Part shown: positions 1 through 8,420 of the stretch, in pieces | Layout of the letters: each line of letters starts with the position of its first letter | Position numbering within the stretch: position 1 is the first letter of the stretch | DNA from: DASSWB01 sp035705495 | GTDB lineage: Bacteria; Bacteroidota; Bacteroidia; Flavobacteriales; Flavobacteriaceae | Length of the DNA stretch: 50,813 nucleotides | Direction: 5' to 3' | NCBI GenBank assembly: GCA_035705495.1 | Contig: DASSWB010000046.1 | Span: 1 to 50,813, forward strand | Program-made: the position numbers and the translations under genes | Notes under the pieces: model-generated | Database searches by the model: none | What the model was told of the DNA's origin: nothing | The model's input: only the letters and a program-made list of their open reading frames with translations

Positions 1-1288
1 CAGTTTGTCTGTCTTCTTCAGAAAGTTCATCCATACCCAAAATAGCAATGATATCCTGCAGCTCTTTGTAACGCTGTAAAATCTCTTTTACTCTTTGCGC
101 ACAATCATAATGCTCATCACCTACTATACTTCTCTCTAAAATTCTTGAAGTTGAATCCAAAGGATCCACTGCAGGATAAATACCTAACTCAGCAATTTTA
201 CGAGACAAAACGGTTGTGGCATCTAAGTGAGCAAAGGTTGTTGCAGGTGCAGGGTCTGTTAAATCGTCCGCAGGCACATAAACCGCTTGAACCGATGTAA
301 TAGAACCTCTTTTTGTTGAGGTAATACGCTCTTGCATGGCACCCATTTCTGTTGCTAATGTTGGTTGGTAACCTACCGCAGAAGGCATACGACCAAGAAG
401 TGCAGATACTTCTGAACCTGCTTGTGTAAAACGGAAAATATTATCTACGAAGAAAAGAACGTCTTTTCCTTGTCCCTCTCCAGATCCATCACGGAAATAT
501 TCAGCAATGGTCAAACCTGATAAAGCTACACGCGCACGTGCTCCAGGTGGTTCGTTCATTTGTCCGAAAACGAAAGTTGCTTTTGAATCTTTCATGGCTG
601 TTTTATCAACCTTTGAAAGATCCCAACCTCCTGCTTCCATAGAGTGCATAAAATCTTCACCGTATTTAATAATACCAGATTCCAACATCTCTCTTAAAAG
701 GTCATTTCCTTCACGAGTTCTCTCTCCAACTCCAGCGAATACTGAAAGTCCACCGTGACCTTTGGCAATATTGTTGATCAATTCCTGGATCAAAACGGTT
801 TTACCAACTCCGGCTCCACCAAAAAGACCAATTTTACCACCTTTTGCATAAGGTTCAATAAGGTCAATTACTTTAATTCCAGTAAAAAGAACTTCTGTGG
901 AAACAGATAAATCTTCAAATTTAGGCGCTTCACGGTGAATTGGCAGACCTGCATCACCGGCTTTCGGTAAATTGCCCAAACCATCAATTGCATCTCCAAT
1001 TACGTTGAACAGTCTTCCGTAAACATCTTCTCCAACAGGCATTTGAATTGGCGCTCCGGTAGCAATTACCTCAACACCTCTACTCAAACCATCTGTAGAG
1101 TCCATGGAAATTGTTCTTACTGTGTCTTCACCAATGTGTGATTGCACCTCCAAAACCAATTTAGAACCATCTTCTTTATTGATTTCCAATGAATCATAAA
1201 TTTTTGGAAGTGACGAAATCTCCGTATTGAATTCTACATCAACAACAGGACCTATAATTTGTGAAACTTTACCTGTAACTTTAGACAT
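1..1288 (-). CDS. atpD: F1F0 ATP synthase subunit beta (partial, C-terminus outside window)
   Basis: This is the catalytic beta subunit of the F1 sector, which makes ATP from ADP and phosphate using the ion gradient; it sits on the cytoplasmic face of the inner membrane. The reading frame runs from an ATG at 1288 (protein begins MSKVTGKVSQIIGPVVDVEF) and is still open at base 1, so about 429 of the roughly 500 residues expected are present. The P-loop GGAGVGKT lies near residues 155-163, followed by the GERTREGNDL segment, the GQMNEPPGARARV segment and the ALLGRMPSAVGYQPTL signature. Only the last part of the C-terminal helical domain is missing. A good -7 box lies about 60 bases upstream, so transcription probably starts here; atpC would be expected just past the window edge, as is usual in this group. 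Identification is secure. Confidence 0.97.
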   Translation of the reverse strand, partial: MSKVTGKVSQIIGPVVDVEFNTEISSLPKIYDSLEINKEDGSKLVLEVQSHIGEDTVRTISMDSTDGLSRGVEVIATGAPIQMPVGEDVYGRLFNVIGDAIDGLGNLPKAGDAGLPIHREAPKFEDLSVSTEVLFTGIKVIDLIEPYAKGGKIGLFGGAGVGKTVLIQELINNIAKGHGGLSVFAGVGERTREGNDLLREMLESGIIKYGEDFMHSMEAGGWDLSKVDKTAMKDSKATFVFGQMNEPPGARARVALSGLTIAEYFRDGSGEGQGKDVLFFVDNIFRFTQAGSEVSALLGRMPSAVGYQPTLATEMGAMQERITSTKRGSITSVQAVYVPADDLTDPAPATTFAHLDATTVLSRKIAELGIYPAVDPLDSTSRILERSIVGDEHYDCAQRVKEILQRYKELQDIIAILGMDELSEEDRQT

Positions 1289-1349
1289 TATCTAATTCTT
1301 TAATGTTAAGTGTTTTATATATCAAAAAAAGTATCTCTTTTTCGAGCGG

Positions 1350-1357
1350 CAAAGATA
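1350..1357 (-). promoter_or_regulatory. -7 promoter box for atpD
   Basis: Read on the minus strand this is TATCTTTG, an exact match to the Bacteroidetes -7 consensus TAnnTTTG, 61 bases before the atpD ATG. No convincing TTTG -33 element is seen 19-21 bases upstream, so the call rests on the -7 box and its position. Confidence 0.5.
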
Positions 1358-1862
1358 ACTTTTTTGTTTTAAAAAATGTAATGGAAAATGTAAGTTTTTG
1401 TGGTTTTTTGCAGATGATATTATATTTCTTGAAAAGACGCTTTTTTCAATTCTGAAACTCTTTATTTTAATTGCTTCCGCGGAAGTCCGGCAATGGTTTG
1501 GTCGAAGCTTTTCTGCCATAGTTCCTCCCTTCATTTTTTGCTCATCCAAAAAAAAAATGAAACAAAAAAAGATGCCATTTTGAAGGTGTTTGTTTCGCAA
1601 CGAGCCGAAATAACCGTACAATGTACAATCCTTAATATCAAAATGTTGAAACATCTTTTTTTCCCATAAATGATTCAGATGGAAAATTGAATAAGTGTGC
1701 TATACTCGAAAAATGGGGACAATGGTTCGAAAAGCTCACGATTCCTTTTAAACTTCTCCTGAACGGGGCGAAAATTGTCATAATTCTCAGATATGAACAA
1801 ACATTAGTTAAAATTGAAAAGTGGCAATTTACAAGACTTATTATTTTAAAAGTACAAACATA

Positions 1863-1894
1863 AAAAACCCGTTATTCTGCAATAACGGGTTTTT
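1863..1894 (-). terminator. Rho-independent terminator of glmS
   Basis: A perfect 14-base-pair stem pairs AAAAACCCGTTATT (1863-1876) with AATAACGGGTTTTT (1881-1894) around a four-base loop. On the minus strand it ends in a run of T and lies 17 bases after the glmS stop codon. Confidence 0.9.
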
Positions 1895-1911
1895 CAAATA
1901 TTAAAAAATCT

Positions 1912-3759
1912 CTATTCCACCGTCACCGATTTCGCCAGATTTCTAGGCTGATCGACATTTTTACCGAGCATTACTGCAATATGATAAGAAAGCAATTGCA
2001 AAGGAATGGTTGTCAACAGCGGAGTTAATGCTTCTATGGTATCTGGTACTTCAATCACATAATCTGCCATTTGTCGAACATCAGTATCACCTTCGGTTAC
2101 AATTCCGATAATTCGTCCTTGACGTGACTTAATTTCTTGAATATTGCTCACTACCTTTTCGTAATGCCCTTTTTTGGTTGCAATAACGATAACCGGCATT
2201 TGCTCATCAATAAGAGCGATGGGTCCATGTTTCATTTCTGCAGCAGGATAGCCTTCCGCATGTATGTAGGAGATTTCCTTAAGCTTTAATGCCCCTTCGA
2301 GAGCTACAGGAAAGTTAAACCCGCGTCCCAAATAAAGACAGTTTTTTGCATCCTTGTACTTGTCGGCCACAAGTTGAATATGGTCGTTGGAGTTAAGCGC
2401 CTTTTCAATTTTTCGAGGTATATTTTCCATCTCCTGTAGGTACATATGAAAATCAGGCATGGAAATCGTTCCTTTTGCTTTGGCCAATTTTAGTGCGATG
2501 AGCGTAAGAACTGTAATTTGTGTTGTAAATGCTTTGGTAGATGCCACTCCAATTTCTGGTCCCGCATGTGTATAGGCACCTGCATTGGTTTCTCTCGAAA
2601 TTGACGAGCCAACTACATTACAAACACCAAACACAAAAGCACCTTTTTCTTTTGCCAATTTTATCGCTGCCATCGTATCGGCCGTTTCTCCACTTTGAGA
2701 AATTGCAATTACCACATCATCGGCATGTATTACCGGATTTCTATATCTAAATTCTGAAGCGTATTCTACTTCCACAGGAATCCGCGCAAGGTCTTCAAAA
2801 ATGTATTCCGCGACCAAACCGGCATGCCAAGAAGTTCCGCAGGCAACAATCAAAATTCTTTTTGCGTTTAAAAAACGATCAATGTTATCATCAACACCTG
2901 CCATTTTGATAATACCTTCGTTTGCCAATAAACGACCACGATAGGTATCAATAATGGCGCTCGGCTGTTCATAAATTTCCTTGAGCATGAAATGTTCGTA
3001 GCCATTTTTTTCGATCTCCTCAAGATTCATTTGAAGTTCTTGAATATAAGGATCCACAAGGGAATCATCTTTTATACTCCTTACTTTTATTCCCTTTCCC
3101 CTTCTTACAACCGCCATTTCTCCATCCTCCAGATAAATCGCATTTTTTGTAAATTCTATAAACGGGGAAGCATCTGAGGCAATAAAGAATTCATCCTCAC
3201 CAACACCAATGGCCAGCGGACTTCCTAAACGTGCGACAACAATCTCATTAGGTTTTTCCTTATCAAAAACGGCAATTGCGTAAGCCCCAACTGTTTGGTT
3301 TAACGCGATTTGGACCGCCTTGCCCAGTTTTAAGTTGTCCTGTTTTTTTACGTCTTCAATTAAATTCACCAAAACCTCGGTATCAGTATCTGAAGTGAAA
3401 GTGTAACCTCTTGCAATCAATTCCTTTTTCAAGGACTCATAATTTTCTATAATACCGTTGTGGATAATTACCAAGTTGCCAGAGTTGGAATAATGGGGAT
3501 GTGAGTTCACATCATTGGGAACACCGTGAGTTGCCCATCTTGTATGCCCAATCCCTATGGTTCCGTTCGTGGAATTTTCACTTTCGTATCGTTTCTCCAG
3601 ATCAGCAACTTTCCCTTTTGTTTTGGAAAGTTTTAAATCATTTCCATCGTAAATAGCAATACCGGCACTGTCATAACCACGGTACTCAAGCCGATGTAAA
3701 CCTTTTACAATAATTGGATACGCCTCCCTAAATCCTATATAACCAACAATTCCACACAT
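1912..3759 (-). CDS. glmS: Glutamine--fructose-6-phosphate aminotransferase (isomerizing)
   Basis: GlmS makes glucosamine-6-phosphate from fructose-6-phosphate and glutamine, the first committed step to UDP-GlcNAc for peptidoglycan and lipid A. The 615-residue length is normal. The N-terminal Ntn glutaminase domain (about 1-220) starts MCGIVGYIG, with Cys2 as nucleophile after Met removal, and carries HTRWATHG. Two SIS sugar-isomerase domains follow, at about 290-425 (CGTSWHAG, SQSGETADT) and 465-600. The C-terminus ends in LAKSVTVE, the usual active-site tail. The start lies 2 bases after the stop of the DUF4270 gene, so it is cotranscribed with that gene and the glycogen-synthase-like gene, and a strong terminator follows. 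I see no glmS ribozyme in the leader. That regulator is typical of Gram-positive bacteria, so its absence is expected. Confidence 0.97.
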   Translation of the reverse strand: MCGIVGYIGFREAYPIIVKGLHRLEYRGYDSAGIAIYDGNDLKLSKTKGKVADLEKRYESENSTNGTIGIGHTRWATHGVPNDVNSHPHYSNSGNLVIIHNGIIENYESLKKELIARGYTFTSDTDTEVLVNLIEDVKKQDNLKLGKAVQIALNQTVGAYAIAVFDKEKPNEIVVARLGSPLAIGVGEDEFFIASDASPFIEFTKNAIYLEDGEMAVVRRGKGIKVRSIKDDSLVDPYIQELQMNLEEIEKNGYEHFMLKEIYEQPSAIIDTYRGRLLANEGIIKMAGVDDNIDRFLNAKRILIVACGTSWHAGLVAEYIFEDLARIPVEVEYASEFRYRNPVIHADDVVIAISQSGETADTMAAIKLAKEKGAFVFGVCNVVGSSISRETNAGAYTHAGPEIGVASTKAFTTQITVLTLIALKLAKAKGTISMPDFHMYLQEMENIPRKIEKALNSNDHIQLVADKYKDAKNCLYLGRGFNFPVALEGALKLKEISYIHAEGYPAAEMKHGPIALIDEQMPVIVIATKKGHYEKVVSNIQEIKSRQGRIIGIVTEGDTDVRQMADYVIEVPDTIEALTPLLTTIPLQLLSYHIAVMLGKNVDQPRNLAKSVTVE

Positions 3760-3761
3760 AT

Positions 3762-5285
3762 TTATTCGGTTTCAGTATAATAAATACTCAATTTCAATTT
3801 TTTAGCTTCTACAGCAGCATCAGGTCCATATAAAACGGTTCCTTTCGGCGTCAACACAGAAGTTGCCGGCACCTTTTCTATTTCTTCATTGTTCTTTACT
3901 GAAGTCATTGAAATAACGCCCACGTTTGAAGCTACAACCAGCCCCAATTTTACATTTGTTGAGTCCTCGTTGATTATTTTGCTGATGTGATCTGTCAATT
4001 TAATTTTATAACTAATTCCATTTCCGCTTTCATCCCTTTGCAAAACCCCCAAATGCTGACCTCTAAAATCGGTATCTAAAGTGGTGGCCGAGAAATCTCT
4101 TTCATAGTCTATCAGCGGAACATTATTTTCTAAATCATAAAGATAAATTCTTCTAGGTTCGGAAGCGCCTCCGGAAACTACATCTTGATTAACGAAGAAC
4201 GTTAGACTTGCCTCGTTGATTAACCAATTATTTGCCTTTAATTCTTCCAATTGTTCTTCTGTAAAAAGTTCAATTACCGCCATCGTTCCAGCGCCGCCCG
4301 AAAGATAAATATTATCATTATCTGGGAGTGTGAAGGAACTGCTAAAAGTATTGTACTTAATCCCGCTAAAATTTAATGTAAAGATGCTTTGCTCTGGAAC
4401 GGTTTCATCTGTATCTGCAATATCATCTTCAACTTGATGCGTGTAAAAAAGGGAAATGCCCGCATTTTCGTTTGCAAAATCCAAAAGCAGCATATTTCCG
4501 CTATCACCAATGGGTTCAGCTTCGAAATATAAACCACGAATAAAGTTCTTGAAATTATTGTTGTTCATTAATTCCATTGTTCCTTCTTTATTGATTATAT
4601 TTTCAATAAAGAAATTCAAGCTATTACCGGTGAATTTTATTCTTAAAGCAGGCGCGGTATATGTTGTGTCAATTTCATCCCCCGTTCCTGTAATTAATTG
4701 TATGGCTTCGGAAGAAGGAATAAAATTATCTTCCGTGTAAAGTACTTGTCCCAGGTTGTTGTTAATTAATTCTTCTTGATCAGAATAAAATTTCTGCCTT
4801 TGTTGAAAGTCGGAGTCCGGATCATAATCATTTAAAAAAAGATTTGATCGGGAAATTTGCAATTTAAATGGATCAGATCCGTAAACCGAATCAAGCTCAT
4901 ACATTGCTTCACCATTTTCACCTGTTTCAGCCAATCGGGTACTATAATATGGAATGGTAAGAATTACACTATCAAGTACCGGCTCTACTCCAAAAGTAGG
5001 TGTGCTTTCGGGCAAAGAAATCTGGGTTAAAATACTCGCTGTTTTTTGTCCATAAACCGGATCATTATAAACGCCCAATAAATTACCGGGCAATAGATTG
5101 GTTTGCACAGCATCCAAATTTTGGTTGGTCACAGTAATATCGGTTTCTTCATATAAAGAAGTGGTAAAATTATTGTCGCCAATAATGTCACTTCCAATTG
5201 TTGTATAATCCTCTGCACAACCCGTAAAACCCAAAACGACAACCAAAACAGCTGTCATTTTTAAAACAACATTAAATATTTTCAT
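3762..5285 (-). CDS. DUF4270 family lipoprotein
   Basis: This 507-residue exported protein has a lipoprotein signal peptide with the lipobox ending at Cys23 (GFTGC), so the mature protein should be lipid-anchored in the envelope. The segment after the signal (TTIGSDIIGDNNF, then LLGVYNDPVYGQKTAS) matches what I know of DUF4270, a Bacteroidetes family of unknown function. The rest looks beta-rich, with no catalytic motif that I can recognise. It is the middle gene of a tight operon: 12 bases after the glycogen-synthase-like gene and 2 bases before glmS. The location suggests a link to cell-envelope sugar supply, but that is inference from neighbourhood only. Confidence 0.85.
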   Translation of the reverse strand: MKIFNVVLKMTAVLVVVLGFTGCAEDYTTIGSDIIGDNNFTTSLYEETDITVTNQNLDAVQTNLLPGNLLGVYNDPVYGQKTASILTQISLPESTPTFGVEPVLDSVILTIPYYSTRLAETGENGEAMYELDSVYGSDPFKLQISRSNLFLNDYDPDSDFQQRQKFYSDQEELINNNLGQVLYTEDNFIPSSEAIQLITGTGDEIDTTYTAPALRIKFTGNSLNFFIENIINKEGTMELMNNNNFKNFIRGLYFEAEPIGDSGNMLLLDFANENAGISLFYTHQVEDDIADTDETVPEQSIFTLNFSGIKYNTFSSSFTLPDNDNIYLSGGAGTMAVIELFTEEQLEELKANNWLINEASLTFFVNQDVVSGGASEPRRIYLYDLENNVPLIDYERDFSATTLDTDFRGQHLGVLQRDESGNGISYKIKLTDHISKIINEDSTNVKLGLVVASNVGVISMTSVKNNEEIEKVPATSVLTPKGTVLYGPDAAVEAKKLKLSIYYTETE

Positions 5286-5297
5286 TTATTGATTTTC

Positions 5298-6107
5298 TTA
5301 TTGAGATAATAACTGTGTATAAAATTCCTGATATGCAGAAGCAAATTCCTGCATATTTTTATATCCTAAAACCGGTTTTTTCATTTTAGGAATGTAGTCC
5401 TTTAACTCCTCCGGTATATTGTCACCTGCAATTACCACTCCGTCAGAGTAGTCTATCGCGGTTTTCATGATATTGACATAAGTAGGATCTTTAAGATGTT
5501 TTACGTCCCTTGTTTCCATTCCGTCGAAAAGTATCTTTTTTGCCATTTCACTATCTAACGAACCATCAAAGCTTTGATTGTAAATAGAAGTCACTATTTT
5601 TGCTTGATTGAAAAGTGGTTCATTTCCGTAATATCTTCTTAGGTACAACGGAAGCAACGATGCCATCCATCCTTTAACATGAATAATATCCGGGGACCAA
5701 TTTAATTTTTTTACCGTTTCTATGACACCTTTTGCAAAAAATATGGCTCTTTCATCGTTGTCTTTAAAAAGATTTCCTTCTTCATCCGTTAACGTCGCCT
5801 TTCTTTTAAAATAGTCTTCATTGTCAATAAAGTAAACCTGCATTCTTTCCTTGGGAATAGAGGCAACTTTAATAATCAATGGCATATCCAAATCATTGAT
5901 AACCAAATTCATACCCGACAATCTAATTACCTCGTGCAGTTGATGTCTACGTTCATTGATGTTCCCAAACCTGGGCATAAAAATACGTGTTTGCCCGCCG
6001 TTATTATTTACCATTCTTGGTGCTTCGAAAGACATAGATGAAATTTCGGTTTCGGGCAGGTAAGGTATAACTTCAGATGAAACGTATAGTATCCTCTTAT
6101 CTTTCAT
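5298..6107 (-). CDS. Glycogen/starch synthase-like protein, N-terminal domain only
   Basis: The 269-residue protein resembles the N-terminal Rossmann half of GT5 glycogen/starch synthases: it begins RILYVSSEVIPYLPETE, continues with NNNGGQTRIFMPRFG, and has DIIHVKGWMASLLPLYLR where the family has its DxxHxHDWxxxL segment. Full-length GlgA proteins are about 470 residues and have a second Rossmann domain that binds the nucleotide sugar; that half is absent. The KTGGL ADP-glucose motif near residue 15 of GlgA is replaced here by PETEI (residues 18-22). It is therefore unlikely to be an active synthase on its own. It leads an operon with a DUF4270 lipoprotein and glmS and diverges from panC. Proteins of this size in flavobacteria are often labelled glycogen synthase; the real role is unknown. 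Confidence 0.8.
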   Translation of the reverse strand: MKDKRILYVSSEVIPYLPETEISSMSFEAPRMVNNNGGQTRIFMPRFGNINERRHQLHEVIRLSGMNLVINDLDMPLIIKVASIPKERMQVYFIDNEDYFKRKATLTDEEGNLFKDNDERAIFFAKGVIETVKKLNWSPDIIHVKGWMASLLPLYLRRYYGNEPLFNQAKIVTSIYNQSFDGSLDSEMAKKILFDGMETRDVKHLKDPTYVNIMKTAIDYSDGVVIAGDNIPEELKDYIPKMKKPVLGYKNMQEFASAYQEFYTQLLSQ

Positions 6108-6147
6108 AAAATCATTGCTTTAATTGCGATTGCGAATAAAAAACATG

Positions 6148-6155
6148 CAAAATTA
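6148..6155 (-). promoter_or_regulatory. -7 box for the glycogen-synthase-like/DUF4270/glmS operon
   Basis: The minus strand reads TAATTTTG, matching TAnnTTTG, 40 bases before the ATG at 6107. A weak TGG stands near the -33 position. It lies back to back with the panC promoter in a 108-base divergent spacer. Confidence 0.55.
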
Positions 6156-6186
6156 CGAAAATTTATGAAGATTGCCAGTAATATCT

Positions 6187-6194
6187 TAAGTTTG
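6187..6194 (+). promoter_or_regulatory. -7 box for panC
   Basis: TAAGTTTG matches TAnnTTTG. Transcription from it would start near 6200, downstream of the first in-frame ATG (6165) but upstream of the ATG at 6216. This favours 6216 as the panC start. Confidence 0.5.
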
Positions 6195-6215
6195 CACGCT
6201 CCAAAGCGATTTAAG

Positions 6216-7067
6216 ATGCAGATTTTTAAGCAGAAAGAAGCCATAGGTCAGGAAATTGATAAATTAAAATCTGAAGGAAAGAGCATCGGCTTTGTTCCAA
6301 CCATGGGCGCTTTGCACGATGGACACTTGTTTTTGGTTTCCCAAGCGGGAGCCAGCTGTGATGTGGTTGTGGTAAGTATTTTTGTCAACCCCACACAATT
6401 TGACAATCCCAACGACCTAAAAAAATATCCCCGAACATTATCGGCCGATTTAATTTTATTGGAACACCTAAACCTTCCAATTTTAGTGTTTGCACCCACA
6501 GCAGAAAATATCTATGGAACCAAAATAGAAGCTGAAAATTTTAGTTTCGGCGGATTGGAATTTGAAATGGAAGGAAAATTCAGAAATGGCCACTTCAACG
6601 GAGTAGGTACCGTTGTGAAGAAGTTTTTTGAAATCGTAAAACCAGACAAAGCTTTTTTTGGGGAGAAAGATTTTCAGCAATTGCAAATAATCAGAAAGCT
6701 GACAAAATTATCAAACCTCCCAATTGAAATTGTCGGGTGCGCCATAAAAAGAGAAGATTCAGGTCTTGCCCGAAGTTCTAGGAACGAGCGACTTTCCCAT
6801 CATCAAAAAGAAAAAGCTTCGAAAATCTATCAAATCCTTTTGGGGGCAAAGCAATTGTTTGGCACAAAAAGTGCTTCACAGGTCTCAAAATGGGTCAAAA
6901 AAGAATTTGAAAAACTTCATGACATTCAATTGGAATATTTTGAAATTGCCAATGTTGACACGTTAAAAAGTATAACCAGAAAAAGTAAAAATCAAGAATA
7001 CCGAGCTTTTATAGCAGCATATGTGGGAGAAACACGACTGATTGACAATATTGCTCTAAATGACTAA
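6216..7067 (+). CDS. panC: Pantothenate synthetase (pantoate--beta-alanine ligase)
   Basis: PanC joins pantoate and beta-alanine in an ATP-dependent reaction, the last step of pantothenate (coenzyme A precursor) synthesis, in the cytoplasm. The motifs are clear: PTMGALHDGH with the HIGH-like signature, FVNPTQF, FFGEKDFQQLQIIRKL, and the KMSKS-like REDSGLARSSRN. From the ATG at 6216 the protein has 283 residues, the usual family length. An in-frame ATG at 6165 would add 17 residues but lies upstream of the likely transcription start. panD follows after 9 bases and supplies the beta-alanine, so the two form a functional pair at the head of a five-gene run ending in radA. Confidence 0.96.
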   Translation: MQIFKQKEAIGQEIDKLKSEGKSIGFVPTMGALHDGHLFLVSQAGASCDVVVVSIFVNPTQFDNPNDLKKYPRTLSADLILLEHLNLPILVFAPTAENIYGTKIEAENFSFGGLEFEMEGKFRNGHFNGVGTVVKKFFEIVKPDKAFFGEKDFQQLQIIRKLTKLSNLPIEIVGCAIKREDSGLARSSRNERLSHHQKEKASKIYQILLGAKQLFGTKSASQVSKWVKKEFEKLHDIQLEYFEIANVDTLKSITRKSKNQEYRAFIAAYVGETRLIDNIALND

Positions 7068-7076
7068 ATTTACATT

Positions 7077-7427
7077 ATGCAAATTCACGTAGTTAAATCA
7101 AAAATACACAGGGTTAAAGTAACGGGAGCCGATTTAAATTACATAGGCAGTATCACTATTGATGAAGATTTAATGGACGCGGCCAACATATTGGAAGGTG
7201 AAAAAGTCCAGATCGTAAACAATAACAACGGGGAAAGATTAGAAACCTACGCAATTCCAGGCACACGTGGGAGTGGTGAAATTACCCTAAATGGCGCAGC
7301 AGCGAGAAAAGTAACAAAAGGAGACGTGCTTATTTTAATTACCTATGCCATTATGGATTTTGAAGAAGCAAAAAATTTCCGCCCGGCTTTGGTATTTCCC
7401 GATGAAGAAACCAATCTTTTAAAATAA
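7077..7427 (+). CDS. panD: Aspartate 1-decarboxylase proenzyme
   Basis: PanD converts aspartate to beta-alanine for the neighbouring PanC. The 116-residue proenzyme has the self-cleavage site Gly24-Ser25 within YIGSITID; cleavage turns Ser25 into the catalytic pyruvoyl group. Other family residues visible are Lys9, the HRVKVTGADLNY stretch, the TYAIPG segment and NGAAARK. Length is normal for a pyruvoyl-dependent PanD. It lies 9 bases after panC and 3 bases before the next gene, so it is cotranscribed with both. Confidence 0.97.
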   Translation: MQIHVVKSKIHRVKVTGADLNYIGSITIDEDLMDAANILEGEKVQIVNNNNGERLETYAIPGTRGSGEITLNGAAARKVTKGDVLILITYAIMDFEEAKNFRPALVFPDEETNLLK

Positions 7428-7430
7428 AAA

Positions 7431-8399
7431 TTGAAAAAAAATATTTTTAATATCTTAAAAATAGTACTCCCACTCTTGTTGGGAGTTTTTTTAATTTATT
7501 ATTCATATCATCAATTTTCGGAAGAACAATTAGAAGAAGTATCTACTCTTTTTAAAAAAGCTGATTACACTTACATTTTCTTGGCAATGATTCTCGGGTT
7601 ATTAAGTGATTTCATCAGGGCGTACCGATGGAATATCTTACTAAATCCTTTGGGTCATAAAGTTAAATTATCCAATAGCATTATGGCTGTTGGCGCCGCG
7701 TACTTAATGAATTTGGTCATTCCCCGCGGAGGCGAAGTGACTCGGGCTATCATTGTGAACAAATATGATAAAGTACCGATGGATCATGGTTTCGGGACTA
7801 TTATTGCAGAACGTGCAATCGATTTCATTATTTTATTACTGTTGATTGCAATTACTTTGCTCATTCAATTTGACGTTGTGAAAGATTTCCTCGCAGATTA
7901 CATTACCCCAGATAAATTCATTTATCTGGCCCTGGTTTCTCTGGGATTGCTCCTCATTGCTTTTTTGGTTTTTAAAAAATCACAGCACAACCTCGTTTTG
8001 AAAATCAAAAAATTTGTCAGCGGGATTATTGAGGGCTGTTTGAGCATTTTTAAATCTCAAAAAAAACTGAAATTCTTCTTTCTTACTTTTCTAATCTGGG
8101 GAATTTATATCCTGATGTTTTATGTAACTGTTTTCGCCCTTCCCGAAACAGAAAACATTACATTTCCAGTGGTCATCACTGCCTTTGTCATTGGCAGTTT
8201 AACCATCGCGTTCACCAATGGCGGTTTTGGGGTTTTCCCATTCGTCATGGCCGAAATTTTATTTTTGTACGACATTGAGCGCACCACCGGAACGGCTTTT
8301 GGTTGGCTTTCCTGGATCTCCCAGACTGTTTTGGTTATTATCTACGGACTTATTTCCTTATGGCTTCTTCCTTATTTCAATAAGGAAAAAAATTCTTAA
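7431..8399 (+). CDS. Lysylphosphatidylglycerol synthase transmembrane/flippase-like membrane protein
   Basis: The 322-residue integral membrane protein has about eight hydrophobic segments. Features of the LPG_synthase_TM/UPF0104 family (PF03706) are visible: SDFIRAYRWNILL near residues 60-72, MNLVIPRGGEVTRA near 95-110, a GTIIAERAIDFIILLLL segment, and a C-terminal FTNGGFGVFPFVMAE stretch. Family members occur in lipid flipping or as relatives of the MprF flippase domain; the substrate here cannot be told. The start is a TTG at 7431, 3 bases after the panD stop; the next in-frame ATG would remove the first membrane segments. It lies in the panC-radA run, which says nothing specific about its job. 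Confidence 0.85.
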   Translation: MKKNIFNILKIVLPLLLGVFLIYYSYHQFSEEQLEEVSTLFKKADYTYIFLAMILGLLSDFIRAYRWNILLNPLGHKVKLSNSIMAVGAAYLMNLVIPRGGEVTRAIIVNKYDKVPMDHGFGTIIAERAIDFIILLLLIAITLLIQFDVVKDFLADYITPDKFIYLALVSLGLLLIAFLVFKKSQHNLVLKIKKFVSGIIEGCLSIFKSQKKLKFFFLTFLIWGIYILMFYVTVFALPETENITFPVVITAFVIGSLTIAFTNGGFGVFPFVMAEILFLYDIERTTGTAFGWLSWISQTVLVIIYGLISLWLLPYFNKEKNS

Positions 8400-8420
8400 A
8401 TTGCCGTTAAAATCTTTTAA

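Larger units (their letters stand above)
1289..1911. other. 623-base gene-free spacer between atpD and glmS
   Basis: The spacer holds the atpD -7 box at its left end and the glmS terminator at its right end. The 400-500 bases between are unexplained. Open frames exist on both strands, but their composition is low-complexity, rich in Phe, Lys and Ile, and resembles no family I know. A perfect 12-base palindrome CTTCCGCGGAAG occurs at 1474-1485 in otherwise AT-rich sequence. It could hold a decayed gene, a small RNA or an interspersed repeat; the sequence alone does not decide. Confidence 0.6.

Noticed and set aside
1322..1654. 110-codon minus-strand frame in the atpD-glmS spacer
   Set aside because: Composition is low-complexity and unlike a protein family, and it overlaps the atpD -7 box; no conserved motif seen.
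1912..3759. Possible glmS ribozyme or riboswitch control
   Set aside because: glmS follows the upstream gene by 2 bases, leaving no leader for such an element.
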